Origin: an uncultured Collinsella sp.
GTDB taxonomy: Bacteria > Actinomycetota > Coriobacteriia > Coriobacteriales > Coriobacteriaceae
Assembly (NCBI GenBank): GCA_902496775.1
Contig: CABVCF010000003.1
Coordinates: 1 to 45,553 of the forward strand
Direction: 5' to 3'
Length of the DNA stretch: 45,553 bases
The position numbers and the translations under genes were made by a program. Shown here piece after piece: positions 1 to 8,024 of this stretch (its first letter is position 1; each line of letters starts with the position of its first letter). Under the pieces are notes generated by a model. The model did not search any database and had not been told where the DNA came from. It saw only the letters and a list, made by a program, of their open reading frames with translations.

Positions 1-3
1 CAC

Positions 4-76
4 GGGGGCGTAGCTCAGCTGGGAGAGCGCTTGACTGGCAGTCAAGAGGTCAGGGGTTCGATCCCCCTCGTCTCCA
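4..76 (+). tRNA. tRNA-Ala(GGC), copy 1
   Basis: The cloverleaf folds cleanly: 7-bp acceptor stem 4-10/69-75, anticodon stem 30-34/42-46 with loop CTGGCAG giving anticodon GGC (37-39), and a 5-bp T stem with loop TTCGATC. The discriminator is A76; CCA is not fully encoded (ACCC). It decodes GCC/GCU alanine codons. It is identical to the copy at 797-869. Its promoter would lie outside the window. Confidence 0.93.
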
Positions 77-92
77 CCCGAGCATTGAATGA

Positions 93-120
93 GGCTCCAA
101 CGCAAGTTGGGGCCTTTTTT
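93..120 (+). terminator. Intrinsic terminator after tRNA-Ala copy 1
   Basis: A 9-bp stem (93-101/106-114, one G-T pair) closes a GCAA tetraloop and is followed by six T residues (115-120). This is a textbook Rho-independent terminator 16 nt after the tRNA. Confidence 0.85.
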
Positions 121-151
121 CATATAGGCACACAAGGTCAAAGGCGGCACC

Positions 152-184
152 ATGATCCTCCTGGTCGACAAGATCGTGCGTTGA
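152..184 (+). pseudogene. ABC-F 5' stub
   Basis: ATG152 starts MILLVDKI, identical to the start of the intact ABC-F gene at 945, with the same upstream AAGGCGG. After base 176 the sequence diverges, adds two codons (Val, Arg) and stops at TGA 182-184. It is the broken edge of a duplication or rearrangement, not a functional gene. Confidence 0.75.
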
Positions 185-209
185 ACGGGCGCCACGTGCA
201 TGGTACTAT
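181..209 (+). promoter_or_regulatory. Promoter for the CAU tRNA
   Basis: TTGAAC (181-186), a 17-bp spacer and TACTAT (204-209) make a good sigma-70-type promoter 64 bp before the tRNA at 274. The -35 box begins only five bases after the end of the direct repeat, so this promoter belongs to the unique sequence. Confidence 0.65.
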
Positions 210-273
210 TTCACGTCGTGGTTCAAGATAGGGACCTGTTTTGCTGGCCTCTATCGCACACGCCATTTTATAA

Positions 274-349
274 GGGCTCTTGGCGCAACGGTTAGCGCAG
301 GGGACTCATAATCCCTGGGTTCTGGGTTCGAATCCCGGAGGGCCCACCA
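274..349 (+). tRNA. tRNA with CAU anticodon (Met elongator or Ile2)
   Basis: Acceptor stem 274-280/339-345, anticodon loop CTCATAA (anticodon CAT), T loop TTCGAAT, discriminator A346 and encoded CCA (347-349). A CAU anticodon can be elongator Met, initiator, or the TilS-modified Ile2 isoacceptor. The C4-G69 pair and the resemblance of the anticodon arm to E. coli Ile2 lean towards Ile2, but I cannot decide from sequence reading alone. It is not typical of initiator tRNA. Confidence 0.9.
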
Positions 350-361
350 GAGAATCAAGGG

Positions 362-388
362 GCCGGGCAAATAGCCCGGCTTCTTTTT
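362..388 (+). terminator. Intrinsic terminator after CAU tRNA
   Basis: A 7-bp GC stem GCCGGGC/GCCCGGC (362-368/374-380) with loop AAATA is followed by TTCTTTTT. It lies 13 nt after the tRNA CCA end. Confidence 0.85.
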
Positions 389-755
389 GCCATAGTTCCC
401 ACTCCATATGCCTGCCAAATTGCTTTGATAAACGTTTGCGGTTCAAATCCACGTAATTGTTAATGCTGGTTGACAAGAACCATTTCAAAACTATGTCGGA
501 TTACGGGGCTGGACCCGGACCGGCCGTCCATGCCCTGCATTTCACGGAATGCGCAAGCCGTCTACCTGCGGTTTTAATTTTACAGATTACGGCATGCTCG
601 GGGGTTCCCGGCCTGGCCCCGTAAACCGGCATGGTTTTGAGATCGCCGGGTCGGCGGGAGCGCGATCGGCCCCGGTAACGGACCTGGCGCCGGCAGGACG
701 GCCGTTGGGCGGATGGCGGCCCGCGCCGCGACTGCGAAATTTTCCAAAATTGTCC
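389..755. other. Gene-free stretch between tRNAs
   Basis: About 370 bp with no convincing gene. The open frames lack ribosome binding sites and known motifs. The part from about 480 to 735 is markedly GC-rich with scattered short dyads, but I see no single structured RNA that I could name. Confidence 0.5.
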
Positions 756-784
756 TTGCATCGTGGTCCGAGTTCCCGTATAGT
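756..784 (+). promoter_or_regulatory. Promoter for tRNA-Ala copy 2
   Basis: TTGCAT (756-761), 17-bp spacer, TATAGT (779-784); the predicted start site falls near 791, just before the tRNA at 797. Transcription of the ABC-F gene may rely on read-through from here, as no separate promoter is evident after the terminator at 886-913. Confidence 0.75.
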
Positions 785-796
785 ACTTTTTCGCAC

Positions 797-869
797 GGGG
801 GCGTAGCTCAGCTGGGAGAGCGCTTGACTGGCAGTCAAGAGGTCAGGGGTTCGATCCCCCTCGTCTCCA
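797..869 (+). tRNA. tRNA-Ala(GGC), copy 2
   Basis: Identical in sequence and fold to the tRNA at 4-76: anticodon GGC in loop CTGGCAG, discriminator A869. Its own promoter is visible at 756-784 and its terminator at 886-913. Confidence 0.93.
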
Positions 870-885
870 CCCGAGCATTGAATGA

Positions 886-913
886 GGCTCCAACGCAAGT
901 TGGGGCCTTTTTT
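886..913 (+). terminator. Intrinsic terminator after tRNA-Ala copy 2
   Basis: Same 9-bp stem, GCAA loop and T6 tail as at 93-120. It separates the tRNA from the ABC-F start codon by only 31 nt, so it may set how much transcription reaches the ABC-F gene. Confidence 0.85.
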
Positions 914-944
914 CATATAGGCACACAAGGTCAAAGGCGGCACC

Positions 945-2978
945 ATGATCCTCCTGGTCGACAAGATCGAAAAAAGCTTCGGCGCGCGCGTCCTCTTTAG
1001 CGGCGCGTCCTTCCAGATCAACCCCGGCGAGCGTTTTGCGCTCGTGGGACCCAACGGCGCCGGCAAAACCACCATGCTCAAGATCATCATGGGCATTGAC
1101 AGCCCCGACGCCGGCCAGATCCAGCACGCAAAAGACTGCCAGGTGGGCTACCTCGAGCAGGAAACCAACCTGGAGCAAAAGGACACCACGATCCTCGCTG
1201 AGGTCATGGCAGCCGCCAAGGAAATCCGCCGCATGGGCGAGCGCGCCAACGAGCTGCAGGCCCAGATCACCGAGCTCTCCGAGCAGGGTAAGGACGTCGA
1301 TGCACTCCTTAACGAGTACGGCCAGGTCCAGGACCGCTTTGAGCACCTGGGCGGCTACGAGCTCGAGAGCAACGCCCGCAAGATCCTGTCCGGCCTGGGC
1401 TTTAAAGTCACCGACTTTGAGCGCCCGTGCTCCGAGTTCTCGGGCGGCTGGCAGATGCGCATCGCGCTGGCAAAGCTCTTCCTGCGCCACCCCGACCTGC
1501 TGCTGCTCGACGAGCCCACTAACCACCTGGACCTCGAGAGCGTCCAGTGGCTACGCGGCTTTATCGCCAACTACGACGGCGCCGTCCTCATCGTCAGTCA
1601 CGACCGCGCCTTTATGGACGCCTGCGTCGACCACGTGGCCGCGCTCGAGAACCGCCGCGTGACCACCTACACCGGCAACTACAGCAGCTACCTTAAGCAG
1701 CGCGAGGACAACCTGGAGCAGATGCGCGCCAAGCGCGCTGCCCAGGAGCGCGACATCGCCCACATGCAGGTCTTCGTCGACAAGTTCCGCTACAAGCCCA
1801 CCAAGGCCGCCCAGGCGCAGGAGCGCATCCGCAAGATCGAGCAGATCAAAAAGGAGCTCGTCATCCTGCCCGAAGGCCACAAGCACATCGACTTTAAGTT
1901 CCCCGACCCGCCACGCTCCGGCGACATGGTCGTAGGGCTCGAGGGCGTATCCAAGTCCTACGGCGACAAACACATCTACAGCGACATCGACCTCAAGCTC
2001 TACCGCGGCGAGCACGTGGCGCTCGTCGGCCCTAACGGCGCCGGCAAGTCCACCCTCATGAAGATCCTCGCCGGTCTGGAGCCGCCCACCACCGGCACCC
2101 GCGACCTGGGAACCAACGTCGGCGTCGCCTACTATGCCCAGCACGCGCTCGAAGGCATGACCGAGTCCAATACCGTCCTGCAAGAGATCGATACCGTCAC
2201 GCCCAAGTGGACCGTGCCCCAGCAGCGCAGCCTGCTTGGTGCCTTCCTGTTTAGCGACAACGACGCAATCGAAAAGCAGGTCCGCGTCCTCTCCGGCGGC
2301 GAAAAGGCTCGTCTGGCCCTGGCAAAGATGCTCGTGGCACCCGAGGCGCTCCTGTGCCTGGACGAGCCCACCAACCACTTGGACATCGACTCGGTGGACA
2401 TGCTCGAGAACGCCCTGCAAAACTTCCCCGGCACCATCGTGCTGATCAGCCACGACGAGCACCTGGTACGCGCCGTGGCCAACCGCATCATCGACATCCG
2501 CGACGGCAAGGTCACGGTCTACGATGGCGACTACGACTACTACCTCTACAAGCGCGAGGACCTCGCAGCCCGCGCCGCCGCCGAGGCGTCAGGTGAGAGC
2601 GCGCCGGCCGCGACCAAGCCCACCAAAGCCAACGCCGCTCAGACCAACAGCCCCGCTGCGGCCCCCAAGCCTGCCGAGGGCAAAAAAACCAAGGAGCAAA
2701 AGCGCGCCGAGGCCCAGGCCCGTGCCGCGCTCAACAAAAAGCTCAAGGGCGTGCGCAACCAGCTTAAGAAGATCGAGGCGGAGCTCGACAAGAAGCGCGC
2801 CCGCTATGACGAGCTTATGGAATTGATGGCCAGCGAAGAGCTTTATGCCGATCAGGACAAGTTCAACGCCGCGCTGGGGGAATATAACGGCCTTAAGCAA
2901 GAGCTGCCCAAGCTCGAGGACGAATGGCTGGAGCTTTCCACCCAGATTGAAGAGGAGACCGCGCGTGAACTCTCGTAA
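945..2978 (+). CDS. ABC-F family ATPase
   Basis: A 677-residue soluble protein with two ABC cassettes and no membrane segment, the mark of ABC-F translation factors, which bind the ribosomal E site and act on stalled peptidyl-tRNA or give antibiotic protection. Cassette 1 has GPNGAGKT (35-42), FSGGW (165-169) and a Walker B with DEPTNHLD (189-196). Cassette 2 has GPNGAGKS (362-369), LSGGE (449-453) and DEPTNHLD (473-480). A charged interdomain linker at about 250-305 is the P-site-tRNA interaction motif region. An Ala/Pro/Lys-rich stretch (545-590) leads to a C-terminal coiled coil (590-677), as in Uup and YdiF-type members. AAGGCGG precedes the ATG. Domain order suggests a housekeeping Uup/YdiF-like member; a resistance role cannot be excluded. 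Confidence 0.93.
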   Translation: MILLVDKIEKSFGARVLFSGASFQINPGERFALVGPNGAGKTTMLKIIMGIDSPDAGQIQHAKDCQVGYLEQETNLEQKDTTILAEVMAAAKEIRRMGERANELQAQITELSEQGKDVDALLNEYGQVQDRFEHLGGYELESNARKILSGLGFKVTDFERPCSEFSGGWQMRIALAKLFLRHPDLLLLDEPTNHLDLESVQWLRGFIANYDGAVLIVSHDRAFMDACVDHVAALENRRVTTYTGNYSSYLKQREDNLEQMRAKRAAQERDIAHMQVFVDKFRYKPTKAAQAQERIRKIEQIKKELVILPEGHKHIDFKFPDPPRSGDMVVGLEGVSKSYGDKHIYSDIDLKLYRGEHVALVGPNGAGKSTLMKILAGLEPPTTGTRDLGTNVGVAYYAQHALEGMTESNTVLQEIDTVTPKWTVPQQRSLLGAFLFSDNDAIEKQVRVLSGGEKARLALAKMLVAPEALLCLDEPTNHLDIDSVDMLENALQNFPGTIVLISHDEHLVRAVANRIIDIRDGKVTVYDGDYDYYLYKREDLAARAAAEASGESAPAATKPTKANAAQTNSPAAAPKPAEGKKTKEQKRAEAQARAALNKKLKGVRNQLKKIEAELDKKRARYDELMELMASEELYADQDKFNAALGEYNGLKQELPKLEDEWLELSTQIEEETARELS

Positions 2979-3261
2979 GGCCGCTGCCGTGGCGATGAGC
3001 ATCATCGCCATCGCCTGTCGCATCTGCGGCATCTTTATGAGCGCGATGACCGTGCTGCTGTGCTTTAACGGCCTCACCGCCAAGCTGCAGATCGTGGGCT
3101 TTGTCGTCGAGCTTTCGCGCGCACTGCCGAGCGCCATCGCCGGCTACGGCGTCATCACATCGCCCTTCGGCGGTGTGTTCCGCTTGGATTACGCCATCGT
3201 GGCCGTCATCCTGTTTGTGGCCGACTACCTGCTCACGCGCGCCTCGCGCCGCGTCCGCTAG
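2965..3261 (+). CDS. Small two-span membrane protein, unknown function
   Basis: About 98 residues starting at GTG 2965, which has AGGAG at 2953-2957 and overlaps the last codons of the ABC-F gene by 14 nt, so the two are translationally coupled. ATG 2995 is a possible later start. The protein has a basic N-terminus (NSRKA), a first hydrophobic span at about residues 9-35, a Phe/Val-rich middle, and a second span at about 72-90, ending in a very basic tail (TRASRRVR). I do not recognise the family. It sits 9 nt before the site-2 protease gene. Confidence 0.7.
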   Translation: MNSRKAAAVAMSIIAIACRICGIFMSAMTVLLCFNGLTAKLQIVGFVVELSRALPSAIAGYGVITSPFGGVFRLDYAIVAVILFVADYLLTRASRRVR

Positions 3262-3270
3262 AGGAGCAAC

Positions 3271-3954
3271 ATGTCCAGCAGCTACCTCATGAACCTGCTC
3301 GCCAGCGCCGTTGCCGTCATTGTTGGCATCGTGATCCATGAGAGCGCGCACGCCGCCGCGGCCTGGGCGCTCGGCGACAAGACGGCCCGCTCGCGCGGTC
3401 GTGTCTCGCTCAACCCGCTCAACCACATCGACCCGTTCGGCACCGTCATCCTGCCACTGCTGATGCTCGCGGCCGGCGGCCCGGTGTTCGCCTTCGCCAA
3501 GCCCGTGCCCGTCTACCTCAACAACCTCAAGCACCCCAAGCGCGACGAGGTCCTGGTGAGCGCGGCCGGCCCCGCATCAAACATCGCGCTCGCGTGTCTC
3601 GCAGCCGCCCTCATGCATGCGGCATACGGCAACCTCTACGCCAGCATGTCCTTTGCCGTGGCGTCCCAAATCATGAATTTCGGCGCCGCGGTTATCGTGG
3701 TCAACCTGTCGCTCGCGTTCTTTAACCTCATTCCGATCCCGCCGCTTGACGGCTCGTCGATTATCGTCCCGTTCCTCAAGGGCAAGGCGCTCGCCAACTA
3801 CTACCGCCTGCAGCAATACGCCATGCCCATACTCATCATTGTGCTGTATCTGCTGCCCATGTGGACCGGCATCGATGTAATCGGGCGCTATTTCGACGTT
3901 ACCGTGTATCCGCTCGCCGAGTGGCTGCTCAACTTCGCAATCGCCGGCATCTAA
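3271..3954 (+). CDS. Site-2 protease family (M50) membrane metalloprotease
   Basis: A 227-residue polytopic protein of the compact S2P/M50 type that cuts substrates inside the membrane. The zinc motif HESAH (23-27) lies in the first membrane helix. The partner motif NLIPIPPLDG, with Asp160 as third ligand, lies in a later helix, and AGPASN (99-104) is also typical. It has no PDZ domain, unlike RseP, and matches the short YwhC-like group often found beside scpA. GAGGAG precedes ATG 3271. Substrate unknown. An 84-bp gap separates it from scpA. Confidence 0.9.
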   Translation: MSSSYLMNLLASAVAVIVGIVIHESAHAAAAWALGDKTARSRGRVSLNPLNHIDPFGTVILPLLMLAAGGPVFAFAKPVPVYLNNLKHPKRDEVLVSAAGPASNIALACLAAALMHAAYGNLYASMSFAVASQIMNFGAAVIVVNLSLAFFNLIPIPPLDGSSIIVPFLKGKALANYYRLQQYAMPILIIVLYLLPMWTGIDVIGRYFDVTVYPLAEWLLNFAIAGI

Positions 3955-4038
3955 GGTAAACTTACAGGTCGATCGTGCAAAACGGTCGCAACATGCACCC
4001 AAACCGCGCCGCGAAGGCGCCGTCAAAGGAGGTCGAAG

Positions 4039-4848
4039 ATGTCGTATCGCGTGTCAACGCAGGTCTACAGCGGACCGTTCGACCTGCTGCTGCAGCTGGT
4101 AACCCGCCAAAAAGTTGATATCGGCGCCATCTCGATCAGCGAGGTGGCCGAGCAATACCTTGCCGAGGTCGAGCGCATCGAGGCGCTGGACCTGGACGTG
4201 GCGAGCGACTTTTTGCTGGTCGCGGCAACCCTTTTGGACATTAAGGCAGCCTCGCTGGTTCCCCAGGAGGCCCCGCGCAAGGCAGACGATGATGACGAGG
4301 ACGATGAAGACCTCGAGGAACTCAGCGCGCTTGACGGCGACGCCCTGCGCGAGGTCCTGATTCAGCGCCTGATCGCCTACAAGCAATTTAAGGGCGCGGC
4401 AGCGGCCCTTGGCGCGCGCATGCAGGCCGAAAGCCGCATGCATCCGCGCGTGGCCGGCCCCGACCCCGAGTTCCTAGGCCTTATGCCCGACTACCTGGCC
4501 GGCATCACCCTGCGCGGCCTCGCCGTCATCTGCGCCGACCTGGACGGCAAGCGCCAGACCTTCCTGCTTGAGGCCGAGCACGTGGCACCGCATCGCGTGC
4601 CGCTCGACCTGACGGTGGCCTCGGTCGACCGCTTTACCATGGCGCACCAAACCTGCACCTTCCGCGAGCTGCTGGACGGCGCCGCCACCACCGAGCAGCT
4701 CGTCGTCACCTTCCTGGCCATGCTCGAGCTCGCCAAGCGCGGCTCGCTCACCCTGAGCCAGGACGAGATCTTCGGAACCATTCAAATCAACCGCGTCGAG
4801 GGCGCCGAGGCATACGTGCCCGGCGAGGGCCCCGAGCTCACCGAATAG
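4039..4848 (+). CDS. scpA: Segregation and condensation protein A
   Basis: 269 residues. ScpA is the kleisin subunit that bridges SMC heads and binds ScpB in the condensin complex for chromosome segregation. The N-terminal pattern (PFDLLLQLVTRQKVDI, ISEVAEQYL) is characteristic, followed by an acidic linker (DDDDEDDEDLEEL, about 77-91) and a C-terminal winged helix with FLAMLELAKRGSL and a QDEIFGTI segment. A strong AAAGGAGG precedes the ATG. scpB follows 11 nt later. The smc gene is not in the window. Confidence 0.95.
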   Translation: MSYRVSTQVYSGPFDLLLQLVTRQKVDIGAISISEVAEQYLAEVERIEALDLDVASDFLLVAATLLDIKAASLVPQEAPRKADDDDEDDEDLEELSALDGDALREVLIQRLIAYKQFKGAAAALGARMQAESRMHPRVAGPDPEFLGLMPDYLAGITLRGLAVICADLDGKRQTFLLEAEHVAPHRVPLDLTVASVDRFTMAHQTCTFRELLDGAATTEQLVVTFLAMLELAKRGSLTLSQDEIFGTIQINRVEGAEAYVPGEGPELTE

Positions 4849-4859
4849 GAGCCGCAACC

Positions 4860-5588
4860 ATGTCAACCCTTTCCACGCTGGAGGCAAACAGCCTCAAAGG
4901 CGCCCTCGAGGCGCTCCTGCTGGTGTCGAGCGACCCAGTGAGTGCGCCCGCGCTGGCCGGCGCACTGGATATCGCCCCCGGCGAGTGCGCGTCGCTTTTG
5001 GCCGAGCTCAAGGTTGAGTATGAGGAGGCCAACCGCGGCTTTCAGCTGCGCGAGGTTGCCGGTGGCTGGCGCCTGTTTACGCACCCCGCCTACCACGACG
5101 TGGTCGAGGCCTATGTGCTGAGCTGGGACACGCAAAAGCTGTCGCAGGCGGCGCTCGAGACCTTGGCCGTCATCGCCTACCACCAGCCCGTCACGCGCGA
5201 GGTGGTCAAGGGCATCCGCGGCGTCAACTCTGACGGCGTTATCGCCTCGCTCGTGGACAAGGGCCTGGTGCGCGAGCTCGGCCGCGACCCCGAGCGCGGT
5301 CAGGCCATCATCTACGGCACGACCAACGCCTTTTTGGAAAAGTTCGGCCTTCGCTCCACTCGCGACCTGCCCGATCTGGAGCAGTTTGCCCCTGACGAGC
5401 AGTCGCGCCAGTTTATCCGCGAGCGCCTTAGTGGCCGCAGCATTCAGTCAACGCTCGAGGAGCAGGCCGAGGACCTGGACGAAGAGCGCGAACTGATCGA
5501 TACCGATGTTGAAGATATTGAGGCAGTCGAGGACTTGGAGACCCTGGTCGTAGACGAGACCTCGGAGGACATGCATGACGAGGACTAA
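4860..5588 (+). CDS. scpB: Segregation and condensation protein B
   Basis: 242 residues, two winged-helix domains that dimerise and bind the ScpA linker. Family signatures include EALLLVSSDPVSAPALA near the start and ALETLAVIAYHQPVTREVV with IRGVNSDGVIASLVDKGLV in the second half. A highly acidic C-terminal tail (about 195-242) follows the folded part. AGGAG lies before ATG 4860. Its last codons overlap the start of the pseudouridine synthase gene by 14 nt, indicating coupled translation. Confidence 0.95.
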   Translation: MSTLSTLEANSLKGALEALLLVSSDPVSAPALAGALDIAPGECASLLAELKVEYEEANRGFQLREVAGGWRLFTHPAYHDVVEAYVLSWDTQKLSQAALETLAVIAYHQPVTREVVKGIRGVNSDGVIASLVDKGLVRELGRDPERGQAIIYGTTNAFLEKFGLRSTRDLPDLEQFAPDEQSRQFIRERLSGRSIQSTLEEQAEDLDEERELIDTDVEDIEAVEDLETLVVDETSEDMHDED

Positions 5589-6537
5589 CGAAGTAGGGGA
5601 GACGCGCACCGCCGCCACGGGCGCGCCCGCGACCGACGCCCAGCCCGTCTACCCGCATACCATGCGCCTGCAGCGCTTTTTGGCGCGTGCGGGCGTGGCG
5701 AGCCGCCGCGGCTCGGAGGACCTGATGACCGCCGGCCGCGTGACCGTCAACGGCCAGGTCGCGACCGAGTTGGGCACCAAGGTCGATGTGGACCGCGACC
5801 ATATCGAGGTCGACGGCATGCCCGTCAAGCTCAACCAGGGCGCCGTGTACCTGATGCTCTACAAGCCGACTGGCTACCTCACCACCATGAGCGACCCGCA
5901 GGAGCGTCCCTGTGTGGCGGATCTGGTTCCCCGCGACCGCTTTCCGGGCCTGTTCCCGGTGGGTCGCCTGGACCGCGACACCACGGGCCTTTTGCTCTTT
6001 ACCACCGACGGCGACCTGTCGCAGGATCTGCTGCACCCCAGCAAGCACGTCTACAAGACCTACCAGGCGCTCGTGGACGGCCACCTGACCGACCGCGACT
6101 TGGAACCACTCCGTCGCGGCATCGAGCTCGACGACGGCCTGTGCCAGCCGGCAATCTGCCGTGTCATCAACGCGCGCGAAGCCGAGGCGGTGGCTCCGCA
6201 AGGCGTTAAGCCCGGCACCACCGCCGTGGAGGTCATCATCCGCGAGGGGCGCAAGAACCAGGTCAAGCGCATGCTGAGCAAGATCCACCACCCGGTGATT
6301 CGCCTGCACCGCTGTAACTTTGCCGGCCTGGAGCTTAAGGACGTTGCCAAGGGCTCTTGGCGCGAGCTTACCGACCGCGAGGTGCAGATCCTCAAGTCCG
6401 GCGGCATTCCGCCCAAGCAGGCAAGCTCCAAACGCGGCGCCGCGCCGGCAACCAACACCGCGACCCGCACGCGTCACCACGGCAGCCACGGCTCCGCGCC
6501 TAAGCGCAACACCTACCGCGAGCGCTACACGGACTAG
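5575..6537 (+). CDS. rRNA pseudouridine synthase, RluB/RsuA family
   Basis: 320 residues. It isomerises a uridine in rRNA to pseudouridine. An S4 RNA-binding domain (about 30-75, MRLQRFLARAGVASRR) precedes a catalytic domain with YKPTGYL (96-102) and GRLDRDTTG (130-138), where Asp133 is the catalytic aspartate, then EGRKNQVKRM. Linkage to scpAB is the usual setting of RluB homologues in Gram-positives. A basic, low-complexity tail (about 275-320) probably adds RNA contacts. The start at 5575 overlaps scpB. Whether the target is 23S (RluB) or 16S (RsuA) is not settled here. Confidence 0.92.
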   Translation: MTRTNEVGETRTAATGAPATDAQPVYPHTMRLQRFLARAGVASRRGSEDLMTAGRVTVNGQVATELGTKVDVDRDHIEVDGMPVKLNQGAVYLMLYKPTGYLTTMSDPQERPCVADLVPRDRFPGLFPVGRLDRDTTGLLLFTTDGDLSQDLLHPSKHVYKTYQALVDGHLTDRDLEPLRRGIELDDGLCQPAICRVINAREAEAVAPQGVKPGTTAVEVIIREGRKNQVKRMLSKIHHPVIRLHRCNFAGLELKDVAKGSWRELTDREVQILKSGGIPPKQASSKRGAAPATNTATRTRHHGSHGSAPKRNTYRERYTD

Positions 6538-6603
6538 CCAGTCCGCCAAGCCGCAGCGTCCGCGTCCCATACCAGCACGTCAACCACCGAAAGGAAGCAT
6601 TGC

Positions 6604-7290
6604 ATGATCGTCGCCATCGACGGCCCCGCCGGTTCCGGCAAGTCCACCATCGCCAAGGAGATCGCCCGCCAGCTGGGCTTTAACAAGCTCGACACGGGTG
6701 CCATGTATCGCGCCGTCACCTTCGCTGCCCTCGCCCGCGACATCGACCTGGACGACGAGGCGGCCATCGATGCCCTCGCCGAGCAGATCGAGATTCGCTT
6801 TACCAACGGCACCGGCGAGGACACACGTCTGACCATCGACGGCCAGGACGCCTCGGCTGCCATCCGCACCCCGCAGGTGGACGCCAACGTGTCCAAGGTC
6901 TCGGCCTACCCGGGCGTGCGCGCGGCCATGCTCATCCATCAGCGCCGCGCCGCCGAGGACCGCGATATCGTGGCCGAGGGTCGTGACATCGGCACCGTCG
7001 TGTTCCCCAACGCGCAGGTCAAAGTCTTCCTGACCGCCGACCCGCGCGAGCGCGCCCGTCGCCGCGTGCTGCAGCGCCACCAAAACGACGCCCAGCCGCT
7101 CAGCGACGCACAGCTCGAGACCGAGGTCGACGAGACCCTCGACGCCCTCAAGCAGCGCGATAAGCTCGATAGCAGCCGCGAGGTCGCGCCGCTCGTGCCC
7201 GCCGAGGACGCGGTGCACGTCGACTCCACCGCCCACACCATCGATGAGGTCGTCCGCATTATCGAGGACCTCATCAACCAAAGGAGGTAA
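6604..7290 (+). CDS. cmk: Cytidylate kinase
   Basis: 228 residues. Phosphorylates CMP/dCMP with ATP. The P-loop GPAGSGKST (7-15) is at the very N-terminus, followed by KLDTGAMYRAVT, and EGRDIGTVVFPNA in the NMP-binding half; the lid is Arg-rich (DPRERARRRVLQRH). AAAGGAAG precedes ATG 6604. It heads the cmk-plsC-ispH-DUF512-der series, an arrangement common in Gram-positive bacteria. Confidence 0.96.
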   Translation: MIVAIDGPAGSGKSTIAKEIARQLGFNKLDTGAMYRAVTFAALARDIDLDDEAAIDALAEQIEIRFTNGTGEDTRLTIDGQDASAAIRTPQVDANVSKVSAYPGVRAAMLIHQRRAAEDRDIVAEGRDIGTVVFPNAQVKVFLTADPRERARRRVLQRHQNDAQPLSDAQLETEVDETLDALKQRDKLDSSREVAPLVPAEDAVHVDSTAHTIDEVVRIIEDLINQRR

Positions 7291-7293
7291 CCC

Positions 7294-8022
7294 ATGCGCC
7301 TGTTTAAGCAGACGCCCGAAGATTACTACAACGCCCCCTATGCCGAGTTCCCCGCGCTCATCCGCGGCACCGTCTTCGTGGTCATGGCAATCCTTTGGGC
7401 TTTCTCCAAGCTCATGTGGCGCTGGAAGGTCGAGGACGCCGATCTGCTGTTTGAGCGCCAGGAAGGCCGCGGCAGCGTCGTCATCTGCAACCACACCTCA
7501 ATGGCCGAGCTCCTGGCCGTAGAGACAGCTCTGTTCTTTGGCGGCCGTCGCATTCGACCCATTTTTAAATCCGAGTTTGCCAAGAGCAAGATCGTACGCT
7601 GGGCCTTTAGCCGCGTGGGCGGTATTCCCGTCGAGCGCGGCACCGCTGACATGAAGTGCCTGCGCGCCGCCCAGCATGCGCTGCAGCGCGGCGAGGACGT
7701 CTTGATCTTCCCCGAGGGCACGCGCATCCGCTCGCGCGAGATCAAGCCCGAGGTCCATGGCGGCTTTGCGCTCATCGCCCAGATGGGCAAGGCACCCGTC
7801 AACCCGCTCGCTATCTGCGGCTGGTCCGATATCACGCCTGTGGGCAAAAAGCTTATGCGTCCCAAAAAGTGCTGGATCCGCGCCGGCAAGGCCATCTCGC
7901 TATCCGATGCGCCGGCCGAGCTAAAGCGCAAGGAGCGCCTGGCATGGTTTGAGTCCGAAGCCATGAGTCGCGTCTACGCCATGCGCGATGACCTGTGCGC
8001 CGAGCACCCGGGTAGGTTCTAG
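7294..8022 (+). CDS. plsC: 1-acyl-sn-glycerol-3-phosphate acyltransferase (PlsC family)
   Basis: 242 residues. PlsC adds the second acyl chain to make phosphatidic acid at the membrane. One hydrophobic span (about 23-42) anchors the N-terminus. Motif I reads NHTSMAE: His67 is followed at the catalytic-Asp position by Glu72 instead of Asp. Motif III FPEGTR (139-144) is intact, and a Pro-containing region (APVNPLAICG) follows. AAAGGAGG precedes ATG 7294, 3 nt after cmk. The family call is firm; the Asp-to-Glu change makes activity or specificity less certain. plsY and gpsA lie downstream. Confidence 0.88.
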   Translation: MRLFKQTPEDYYNAPYAEFPALIRGTVFVVMAILWAFSKLMWRWKVEDADLLFERQEGRGSVVICNHTSMAELLAVETALFFGGRRIRPIFKSEFAKSKIVRWAFSRVGGIPVERGTADMKCLRAAQHALQRGEDVLIFPEGTRIRSREIKPEVHGGFALIAQMGKAPVNPLAICGWSDITPVGKKLMRPKKCWIRAGKAISLSDAPAELKRKERLAWFESEAMSRVYAMRDDLCAEHPGRF

Positions 8023-8024
8023 CC

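Larger units (their letters stand above)
1..176 (+). repeat. Direct repeat, copy 1 (tRNA-Ala plus ABC-F start)
   Basis: This segment is identical, base for base as read, to 794-969. It carries tRNA-Ala(GGC), its terminator, the ABC-F ribosome binding site and the first eight ABC-F codons. Identity ends after base 176. The left boundary is unknown because the window starts inside or at the edge of the repeat. Confidence 0.9.
794..969 (+). repeat. Direct repeat, copy 2
   Basis: Second copy of the 176-bp repeat at 1-176, here in its natural context: promoter, tRNA-Ala, terminator and the intact ABC-F gene. The base after the repeat is A970 here and T177 in copy 1. Confidence 0.9.

Noticed and set aside
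274..349. The CAU tRNA as initiator tRNA-fMet
   Set aside because: It has a fully paired first acceptor base pair (G1-C72), whereas initiator tRNAs have a mismatch there, and it lacks the run of three G-C pairs at the base of the anticodon stem.
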